This document shows positions 42,810-51,191 of a stretch of 64,000 nucleotides of DNA, in pieces. The notes beneath the pieces were generated by a model. The model saw only the letters and a program-made list of their open reading frames with translations. It was not told the DNA's origin and did not search any database. Location of the stretch: contig NW_026089475.1 of assembly GCF_933775445.1 (NCBI RefSeq), positions 124,001 through 188,000 of the forward strand. The letters run 5' to 3'. This DNA comes from Argentina anserina (taxonomy: Eukaryota > Streptophyta > Magnoliopsida > Rosales > Rosaceae). The stretch's first letter is position 1, and every line of letters begins with the position of its first letter. The translations under genes and the position numbers were made by a program.

Positions 42810-45800
42810 TACTCAGTTTGAAAGAAACACACTCCCACACTTGCAAAACTCTCAAATTCAATAGAAACTCGCATCAGAAAGCCTTACATAAAGATATTCA
42901 AACGAGAAATGAAAAGATACACAATTGGAATAGTAAAGATACGCAAACGATGTAAAGATACACAATTGGAATAGTAAAGATACGCAAACGATGTAAAGAT
43001 ACTCAGTTTGAAAGAAACACACTCCCACACTTGCAAAACTCTCAAATTCAATAGAACTCGCATCAAAAGCCATACAGAAAGATACTTAAACGAGAAATGA
43101 AAAGATACACAATTGGAATAGTAAAGATACGCAAACGATGTAAAGATACACAATTGGAATAGTAAAGATACGCAAACGATGTAAAGATACTCAGTTTGAA
43201 AGAAACACACTCCCACACTTGCAAAACTCTCAAATTCAATAGAAACTCGCATCAGAAGCCTTACAGAAAGATACTAAAACGAGAAATGAAAAGATACACA
43301 ATTGGAATAGTAAAGATACGCAAACGATGTAAAGATACACAATTGGAATAGTAAAGATACGCAAACGATGTAAAGATACTCAGTTTGAAAGAAACACACT
43401 CCCACACTTGCAAAACTCTCAAATTCAATAGAAACTCGCATCAGAAAGCCTTACAGAAAGATACTCAAACGTGAAATGAAAAGATACACAATTGGAATAG
43501 TAAAGATACGCAAACGATGTAAAGATACTCAGTTTGAAAGAAACACACTCCCACACTTGCAAAACTCTCAAATTCAATAGAAACTCGCATCAGAAAGCCT
43601 TACAGAAAGATACTCAAATGAGAAATGAAAAGATACACAATTGGAATAGTAAAGATACGCAAACGATGTAAAGATACTCAGTTTGAAAGAAACACACTCC
43701 CACACTTGCAAAACTCTCAAATTCAATAGAAACTCGCATCAGAAAGCCTTACATAAAGATACTCAAACGAGAATTGAAAAGATACACAATTGGAATAGTA
43801 AAGATACGCAAACGATGTACTGATACTCAGTTTGAAAGAAACACACTCCCACACTTGCAAAACTCTCAAATTCAATAGAAACTCGCATCAGAAAGCCTTA
43901 CAGAAAGATACTCAAACGAGAAATGAAAAGATACAAAATTGGAATAGTAAAGATACGCAAACGATGTAAAGATACTCAGTTTGAAAGAAACACACTCCCA
44001 CACTTGCAAAACTCTCAAATTCAATAGAAACTCGCATCAGAAAGCCTTACAGAAAGATACTCAAATGAGAAATGAAAAGATACACAATTGGAATAGTAAA
44101 GATACGCAAACGATGTAAAGATACTCAGTTTTAAAGAAACACACTCCCACACTTGCAAAACTCTCAAATTCAATAGAAACTCGCATCAGAAAGCCTAACA
44201 GAAAGATACTCAAACGAGAAATGAAAAGATACAAAATTGGAATAGTAAAGATACGCAAACGGTGTAAAGATACTCAGTTTGAAAGAAACACACTCCCACA
44301 CTTGCAAAACTCTCAAATTCAATAGAAACTCGCATCAGAAAGCCTTACAGAAAGATACTCAAACGAGAAATGTAAAGATACACAATTGGAATAGTAAAGA
44401 TACGCAAACGATGTAAAGATAATCAGTTTGAAAGAAACACACTCCCACACTTGCAAAACTCTCAAATACAATACAAACTCGCATCAGAAGCCTTACAGAA
44501 AGATACTCAAACAAGAAATGAATTGATACACAATTGGAATAGTAAAGATACGCAAACGATGTAAAGATACACAATTGGAATAGTAAAGATACGCAAACAA
44601 TGTAAAGATACTCAGTTTGAAAGAAACACACTCCCACACTTGCAAAACTCTCAAATTCAATAGAAACTCGCATCAGAAAGCCTTACAGAAAGATACTCAA
44701 ACGAGAAATGAAAAGATACAAAATTGGAATAGTAAAGATACGCAAACGATGTAAAGATACTCAGTTTGAAAGAAACACACTCCCACACTTGCAAAACTCT
44801 CAAATTCAATAGAAACTCGCATCAGAAAGCCTTACAGAAAGATACTCAAATGAGAAATGAAAAGATACACAATTGGAATAGTAAAGATACGCAAACGATG
44901 TAAAGATACTCAGTTTTAAAGAAACACACTCCCACACTTGCAAAACTCTCAAATTCAATAGAAACTCGCATCAGAAAGCCTAACAGAAAGATACTCAAAC
45001 GAGAAATGAAAACATACAAAATTGGAATAGTAAAGATACGCAAACGATGTAAAGATACTCAGTTTGAAAGAAACACACTCCCACACTTGCAAAACTCTCA
45101 AATTCAATAGAAACTCGCATCAGAAAGCCTTACATAAAGATATTCAAACGAGAAATGAAAAGATACACAATTGGAATAGTAAAGATACGCAAACGATGTA
45201 AAGATACACAATTGGAATAGTAAAGATACGCAAACGATGTAAAGATACTCAGTTTGAAAGAAACACACTCCCACACTTGCAAAACTCTCAAATTCAATAG
45301 AACTCGCATCAAAAGCCATACAGAAAGATACTTAAACGAGAAATGAAAAGATACACAATTGGAATAGTAAAGATACGCAAACGATGTAAAGATACACAAT
45401 TGGAATAGTAAAGATACGCAAACGATGTAAAGATACTCAGTTTGAAAGAAACACACTCCCACACTTGCAAAACTCTCAAATTCAATAGAAACTCGCATCA
45501 GAAGCCTTACAGAAAGATACTAAAACGAGAAATGAAAAGATACACAATTGGAATAGTAAAGATACGCAAACGATGTAAAGATACACAATTGGAATAGTAA
45601 AGATACGCAAACGATGTAAAGATACTCAGTTTGAAAGAAACACACTCCCACACTTGCAAAACTCTCAAATTCAATAGAAACTCGCATCAGAAAGCCTTAC
45701 AGAAAGATACTCAAACGTGAAATGAAAAGATACACAATTGGAATAGTAAAGATACGCAAACGATGTAAAGATACTCAGTTTGAAAGAAACACACTCCCAC

Positions 45801-47300
45801 ACTTGCAAAACTCTCAAATTCAATAGAAACTCGCATCAGAAAGCCTTACAGAAAGATACTCAAATGAGAAATGAAAAGATACACAATTGGAATAGTAAAG
45901 ATACGCAAACGATGTAAAGATACTCAGTTTGAAAGAAACACACTCCCACACTTGCAAAACTCTCAAATTCAATAAAAACTCGCATCAGAAAGCCTTACAT
46001 AAAGATACTCAAACGAGAATTGAAAAGATACACAATTGGAATAGTAAAGATACGCAAACGATGTAATGATACTCAGTTTGAAAGAAACACACTCCCACAC
46101 TTGCAAAACTCTCAAATTCAATAGAAACTCGCATCAGAAAGCCTTACAGAAAGATACTCAAACGAGAAATGAAAAGATACAAAATTGGAATAGTAAAGAT
46201 ACGCAAACGATGTAAAGATACTCAGTTTGAAAGAAACACACTCCCACACTTGCAAAACTCTCAAATTCAATAGAAACTCGCATCAGAAAGCCTTACAGAA
46301 AGATACTCAAATGAGAAATGAAAAGATACACAATTGGAATAGTAAAGATACGCAAACGATGTAAAGATACTCAGTTTTAAAGAAACACACTCCCACACTT
46401 GCAAAACTCTCAAATTCAATAGAAACTCGCATCAGAAAGCCTAACAGAAAGATACTCAAACGAGAAATGAAAAGATACAAAATTGGAATAGTAAAGATAC
46501 GCAAACGGTGTAAAGATACTCAGTTTGAAAGAAACACACTCCCACACTTGCAAAACTCTCAAATTCAATAGAAACTTGCATCAGAAAGCCTTACAGAAAG
46601 ATACTCAAATGAGAAATGTAAAGATACACAATTGGAATAGTAAAGATACGCAAACGATGTAAAGATAATCAGTTTGAAAGAAACACACTCCCACACTTGC
46701 AAAACTCTCAAATACAATACAAACTCGCATCAGAAGCCTTACAGAAAGATACTCAAACAAGAAATGAATTGATACACAATTGGAATAGTAAAGATACGCA
46801 AACGATGTAAAGATACACAATTGGAATAGTAAAGATACGCAAACAATGTAAAGATACTCAGTTTGAAAGAAACACACTCCCACACTTGCAAAACTCTCAA
46901 ATTCAATAGAAACTCGCATCAGAAAGCCTTACAGAAAGATACTCAAACGTGAAATGAAAAGATACAAAATTGGAATAGTAAAGATACGCAAACGATGTAA
47001 AGATACTCAGTTTGAAAGAAACACACTCCCACACTTGCAAAACTCTCAAATTCAATAGAAACTCGCATCAGAAAGCCTTACAGAAAGATACTCAAATGAG
47101 AAATGAAAAGATACACAATTGGAATAGTAAAGATACGCAAACGATGTAAAGATACTCAGTTTTAAAGAAACACACTCCCACACTTGCAAAACTCTCAAAT
47201 TCAATAGAAACTCGCATCAGAAAGCCTAACAGAAAGATACTCAAACGAGAAATGAAAACATACAAAATTGGAATAGTAAAGATACGCAAACGATGTAAAG
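42810..47300 (+). repeat. Tandem 2246-bp higher-order repeat, two copies
   Basis: Copy 1 is about 42.81-45.05 kb and copy 2 about 45.06-47.30 kb. The TTACATAAAGATATTC unit, the shortened AATAGAACTCGCATCAAAAG unit, CAAATGAGAAATG, TCAGTTTTAAAG and GAATTGATACAC recur at 2246 bp. The block overlaps copy 2 of the 4989-bp repeat, so it is a later event near the right part of the array. Confidence 0.87.
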
Positions 47301-47786
47301 ATACTCAGTTTGAAAGAAACACACTCCCACACTTGCAAAACTCTCAAATTCAATAGAAACTCGCATCAGAAAGCCTTACAGAAAGATACTCAAATGAGAA
47401 ATGTAAAGATACACAATTGGAATAGTAAAGATACGCAAACGATGTAAAGATAATCAGTTTGAAAGAAACACACTCCCACACTTGCAAAACTCTCAAATAC
47501 AATACAAACTCGCATCAGAAGCCTTACAGAAAGATACTCAAACAAGAAATGAATTGATACACAATTGGAATAGTAAAGATACGCAAACGATGTAAAGATA
47601 CACAATTGGAATAGTAAAGATACGCAAACAATGTAAAGATACTCAGTTTGAAAGAAACACACTCCCACACTTGCAAAACTCTCAAATACAATAGAAACTC
47701 GCATCAGAAAGCCTTACAGAAAGATACTCAAACGTGAAATGAAAAGATACACAATTGGAATAGTAAAGATACGCAAACGATGTAAA
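46217..47786 (+). repeat. 785-bp pentameric higher-order repeat, two tandem copies
   Basis: Unit starts at 46217, 46366, 46515, 46664, 46853 and 47002 give 149-149-149-189-149 bp. Starts at 47151, 47300, 47449, 47638 and 47787 repeat exactly the same pattern. Shared markers are CAGTTTTAAAGAAAC, GCCTAACAG, GATAATCAG, AATACAAACTC and GAATTGATACAC. Related blocks begin at 38982 and 43971. This is the cleanest higher-order unit in the window and the last before the retrotransposon. Confidence 0.92.
46664..46852 (+). repeat. Representative 189-bp satellite unit (two 41-bp modules)
   Basis: A 107-bp core followed by two 41-bp modules. Because 189 is a multiple of three, a frame open in one such unit stays open through neighbouring 189-bp units, which explains the long false frames in the array. 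This copy has a diagnostic GATAATCAG start and AATACAAACTC in the core. The same variants recur at 44418 and 47449. Confidence 0.93.
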
Positions 47787-48034
47787 GATACTCAGTTTGA
47801 AAGAAACACACTCCCACACTTGCAAAACTCTCAAATTCAATAGAAACTCGCATCAGAAAGCCTTACAGAAAGATACTCAAACGAGAAATGAAAAGATACA
47901 CAATTGGAATAGTAAAGATACGCAAACGATGTAAAGATACACAATTGGAATAGTAAAGATACGCAAACGATGTAAAGATACTCAGTTTGAAAGAAACACA
48001 CTCCCACACTTGCAAAACTCTCAAATACAATAGA

Positions 48035-48039
48035 AACTC
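48035..48039 (+). repeat. Left target-site duplication (AACTC) of element 1
   Basis: The five bases before the LTR are AACTC and the five bases after the other LTR (60620-60624) are also AACTC. Removing the element and one AACTC restores an ordinary satellite unit with the AAATAC...AGAAGCC variant combination. This shows insertion inside a unit, within its ACTCGCATC block. Confidence 0.95.
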
Positions 48040-48420
48040 TGATAGGAGCACTTTGTGCTACGTTCTTAATATGTTTTTACCTCCATTTGTACTTTGCTTA
48101 ACCCTTATTGTTGTAATATCGAGTCATTGAGTCACAATAGGAGTCTTGGATGGTTATGGATGTGTTTTTGTGCTTAAACGAGTTAAAAACGAAGAATTGG
48201 TCTAGAGTCCTAGTTTGAGTAGGAATCCTTATAGGACTAGGAAACCTAGTTGAATTTGGAGTCTTCATCTTTCTACGTTTTGGTCGCATTGGCGATATCT
48301 TGAGAGTCATGTTTGCATTAAGAATCCTTGTTAGACTAGGAAACGTACCATTCTGGAAAGTCCTACTTGAACTCAAACTCTTATTACGAAACTTTCCTAA
48401 ATGAACTTCCTTGTTCTAGT

Positions 48421-48442
48421 AACTTACTTATTCTAGTAAGTT
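48421..48442 (+). other. 8-bp inverted repeat (hairpin) in LTR U3
   Basis: AACTTACT and AGTAAGTT are perfect inverted copies around a 6-base loop, TATTCT. The same hairpin is in the 3' LTR (58970-58991) and is kept in the diverged LTR of element 2. A function is not known. It could be a protein-binding palindrome or part of the mRNA 3' end structure. Confidence 0.6.
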
Positions 48443-48619
48443 TCCTTTTTGCAAATTAGAAACTTTCCTAATCTAGTCGAGCTCATCTATTACATGTGTC
48501 TTTTTAAGACAACTAATGTCTAGATTAGGACATGATTTTCGAATGGATTATCTCTTACTTATGTTTTCTTTTCTTATTTTCAGATTTAAGAGATAATTGC
48601 AAGGTAATTAAATGATTCA

Positions 48620-48929
48620 GCCGTGCAAGGTGGGAGATGAAGATAAGGCACGAATTGGAGAGGAGATAGGAGTCCATGCCGTGCATGACTCTTGAGAGAA
48701 AATAGAGATCAGCCGTGCCTATTCAAATCAGCCAAGGATAAGGAGTCATGCCGTGTATAGAAGAGTTATACAAGGGGAAGAGGTATTCAGCCGTGCCTTA
48801 TCAATTCAGCAACTAAAAAGGAGCCCATGCCGTGCAGCCCATGAGAGAATCAAGGAGATAAGAGCTTGTTCTACAAGGAAAACAAGGAGAGCCATTCGAT
48901 GCATTCATTGAGGAGAGATCACAGCCGTG
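48620..48929 (+). promoter_or_regulatory. Cluster of seven GCCGTG motifs in U3
   Basis: GCCGTG occurs at 48620, 48678, 48712, 48750, 48790, 48829 and 48924, alternating between CAGCCGTG and CATGCCGTG contexts and mostly 34-40 bp apart, just upstream of the TATA box. The 3' LTR has the same set. The regular spacing suggests a tandemly amplified enhancer module. The binding factor is unknown. Confidence 0.6.
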
Positions 48930-48981
48930 TATTGATGGACCAAGCAGCCCGAAACCCTAGCAGCCTCTCCCTTGCTTCCTC

Positions 48982-48990
48982 TATATATAG
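48982..48990 (+). promoter_or_regulatory. TATA box of the 5' LTR promoter
   Basis: TATATATAG in a CTC...CTCGG context, the best TATA box in the LTR, followed by a CA-rich stretch suited to transcription start. The same box is at 59531-59539 in the 3' LTR. Element 2 has TATAAAAG at the corresponding place on the - strand, which supports its role. Confidence 0.75.
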
Positions 48991-50073
48991 CTCGGCCTCC
49001 CTTCAGAAAATGCATCTCCATTCTTCCACAAACACAGCCGAATTGCTGCCCAAACACATCCAGAAAATTCAAGCCACAAAATCTTCATCCATCACCACAA
49101 AACCGTGCTCATCTTCCTCCTCATCCAAATCCGAATCCATTCTTGCCGAATCCTAGAAGGTTTCTAAAGTGTGATTCATCCATGTCTTGTAATTTTTCTT
49201 TTGGTTTTCTGCAATTTTCGATTTCATTGTATGAATTCTTGGATGTGATTTTCGGTTTTATATATGAAGAACATAAATTCAGACTTCTTTGGTTTTATGT
49301 TTTGATTGTATGAATTCATTGAAATATGTATGTTTGACGTGTTAGATGATTATGGGCAGTAGGTTTCCGAATTGTTTTTAGGTTTTATTTCAATTAGTTC
49401 CTTGAACTTGTACATCTAAATCAATGCTTGAGGAAGCCAAGGCCATGGTTCTCCTAGGGTTGCGATTTAATTCACCAAAGTGTTCTTTGATTGAATATGC
49501 GCTTCGTGTTTCAATTATGGATACTTATATAGGGCTGTGATAGTTCTAGGAATTTGCATGCTTAATCAAGATGAGTGACGCCATGCTTGTGTAACATGTT
49601 TCCAATTCGACTTAATGTGCTTATGTGCTACTTTGTTGTTTAACTAGAACGCTTCGTTATGTTGAACTCTTGTTAGCATATATTTAGGATTGAACGCTTC
49701 GTTGATTCTAAATAACTAAGAAGTCTTAACGATTAGATGAACCGCTTCGGATTCTAATTAGAATTGGAATTGAAATGGACTTAGAAAGAATCAAAATAAG
49801 CCGCTGCCTATATGTTGTTCTATGCGTGTCATACATGTTTCTTGAGTGAAATTCGTGTTTTGTTCATGTGATGAATGGTTGATCAATTGTATATAAGTAA
49901 TTTAGGATTTAATTTAAGTTGTAGTTTTAGAATCCAACTCAAATCTCCCAATAACATGATAAGTGTTGAGGCCCTTTTGATTCCCCGGACTGAACGATCC
50001 CTGCTTATTCTATACTAACGATGATGTTTTACAGGGTATTTTATAGACGTTCTAACAAAACGCTCTATCATTT

Positions 50074-50091
50074 TGGCGCCGTTGCCGGGGA
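50074..50091 (+). other. Primer-binding site, tRNA-Asp type
   Basis: TGGCGCCGTTGCCGGGGA lies three bases after the 5' LTR. It is complementary to the 3' end of plant tRNA-Asp(GUC) including CCA. This primer is typical of Athila and related plant Ty3/gypsy elements. It primes minus-strand DNA synthesis. Confidence 0.93.
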
Positions 50092-50224
50092 ATTGATTAA
50101 TTCTCAATGCTTTGAAGTGTTAATCTTATGTTATATTGTGAATTATATAAGTGTATATTGGTTTATATGTTTCTGTGAATAGTGATCGGAAATTTGGTTC
50201 CTGTGAATAGTAAATCGAAGGATT

Positions 50225-50225
<1 letters not shown>

Positions 50226-50255
<30 letters not shown>
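50226..50255 (+). repeat. Poly(A) run of 30 bases in the leader
   Basis: Thirty consecutive A residues abut the first copy of the 35-bp direct repeat. The length may be uncertain for sequencing reasons. It may mark an old template switch or recombination with a polyadenylated RNA during reverse transcription; this is inference. Confidence 0.9.
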
Positions 50256-50257
<2 letters not shown>

Positions 50258-50547
50258 AACACTTTGGGGCCAGTCTAACACACAAAGTTTGTGTGTGTGG
50301 AAAGTTTTTTTTTGTTATATTGTTGTAGTAGTATGCCTATAGGAAACTTATTACACATAGTAATTTTTTTTTAGGGAAGCTAAATGTTTATTTATGCGAG
50401 GTTTATTGTAAGTTATAAGGTGAACGGAATAGGTAAAGTCCATTTTGTTAATACTAGCCTTAACCCTCCATTTGTACCTTGCAAAGGTCACTTGGGGTTG
50501 AGGGCGGCTTTTATTAACACTTTGGGGCCAGTCTAACACACAAAGTT
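50255..50547 (+). repeat. 35-bp direct repeat pair in the leader
   Basis: The same 35 bases (starting ATTAACACTTTGGGGCC, ending ACACAAAGTT) occur at 50255-50289 and 50513-50547, 258 bp apart. The sequence between them is not repeated. A replicative template switch between the two copies would gain or lose the 258-bp segment, so family members may differ here. Confidence 0.9.
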
Positions 50548-51191
50548 GTTCCGAGCTGAGTAAGGGGCTATGCTATTTTCATTACCCTGGTTCAAGGTTT
50601 ACAAAATTGGATCTCAGAGGCCCATAGACTGACATACATCTCGGTGATGGAGTCGATTGGGAAAGCATCCTTTCGAGGTTGTGGCCCCCGTGGTGTCCAA
50701 CAAATGAGTCCTGCCTTGTGACTATCTCTGATTCTAGCTATCAAGCCTTCTGAAACAAAGGAATGAGTTTGTGTCTAGACGACGTACTTAGGCCGCACGT
50801 CCACCTCACTTTATAACTTAGAAGATAACGTTGTATAAATAGATGTATATAGTTTCAAAAGAAAATGATGTTCTAATTTTTAAGGTATATCGGATAAAGC
50901 AAGACCCTTACCTTGGGCTGTTTCAGTCCATTGCACAGTTAGCTCCTCTGCTCCACGTACCTTAAAAGTTAGGATTGTGTGTGAATAAAATCAATTAGAC
51001 TTAGTTATACTCCTACACATGTAATTTTCGAAATATAGAAGAAAAGAAACAAAGAAAACGAAATTTAACATAGATTTAAAGAAGAGTTACGTTTTTGTAA
51101 TTAAAAGAAGGGAGAAGTTTATATTTACTTATACTTGTATTTCATATGTTGTAGAGATAATAATATATACGTGTTCTTTTCAGGCTAATGA

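Larger units (their letters stand above)
35020..45050 (+). repeat. Tandem 4989-bp higher-order repeat, two copies
   Basis: Copy 1 is about 35.0-40.0 kb and copy 2 about 40.0-45.0 kb. Offset-4989 markers include AGAAGCCTGACAG (about 35149/40138), GATACTTAG (35791/40780 and 37481/42470), CCCATACTTG and AAATGCAATAG. The 785-bp-type block starting 38982 matches 43971. The 1690-bp pair is nested inside each copy. Single-base irregularities of copy 1 near 35.1-35.3 kb are absent from copy 2. Confidence 0.88.
1..48039 (+). repeat. Satellite DNA array of compound 149/189-bp units with higher-order structure
   Basis: The whole stretch is one tandem repeat family in a single orientation. Four segments that each start with GATA make up the unit: about 85 bp (starting GATACTCAGTTTG), 23 bp (GATACTCAAACGAG), 22 bp (GATACACAATTGG) and 19 bp (GATACGCAAACGATG). 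The last two form a 41-bp module that occurs one, two or three times per unit, giving 148/149, 189/190 or about 231 bp. My count on the 149-bp unit is about 35% GC, with A near 46% and T near 19%. No other sequence interrupts the array before 48040 and its left end lies outside the window. The unit length is close to nucleosomal spacing and typical of plant centromeric or heterochromatic satellites. Whether it is centromeric is inference. No coding function is supported. Confidence 0.97.
48040..50070 (+). repeat. 5' LTR of element 1 (2031 bp)
   Basis: It starts TGATAGGAGC and ends GCTCTATCA, so it has TG...CA ends and a 6-bp terminal inverted repeat (TGATAG/CTATCA). Every base I compared matches the 3' LTR at a constant offset of 10,549 bp, with no indel and no substitution found by eye. 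It holds a TATA box at 48982 preceded by seven GCCGTG motifs, and a small hairpin at 48421-48442. The U3/R boundary should lie some 25-35 bp after the TATA box; this is inference. Confidence 0.95.
50092..51191 (+). other. 5' untranslated leader of element 1
   Basis: About 1.1 kb between the primer-binding site and gag with no supported coding region. It contains a run of 30 A residues (50226-50255), a 35-bp direct repeat (50255-50289 and 50513-50547) and many out-of-frame ATGs. Possible splice signals are a donor AG|GTAAAG after 50432 and an acceptor TTCTTTTCAG ending at 51183, nine bases before the gag ATG. A packaging signal would be expected here but cannot be recognised by eye. Confidence 0.7.

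Noticed and set aside
1..48039. CRISPR-like regular repeats
   Set aside because: Repeats are directly joined long units with no unique spacers, and the sequence context is a plant nuclear genome.
1..48039. CENP-B-box-like site or telomere repeat in the satellite
   Set aside because: The consensus unit has no CGGG or TTCG core and no TTTAGGG-type repeat.
48098..48376. 92-codon antisense frame in U3, also open in element 2 (63132-63410)
   Set aside because: The start codon would be TTG in element 2 (63132), and the frame is antisense to the element. It shows nine amino-acid differences and no sign of protein-level constraint. Shared openness is expected from recent common origin.
48866..49313. 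Short + strand frames around the LTR TATA box and R region
   Set aside because: The first begins at TTG and spans the TATA box, so its start would not be transcribed. Conservation with element 2 is at the DNA level and suits a leader sequence.
50290..50512. Possible SINE or other small insertion between the 35-bp repeats
   Set aside because: The A run lies outside the first repeat, not at the end of the enclosed segment. A 35-bp target duplication would be too long, and no RNA polymerase III promoter boxes are evident.
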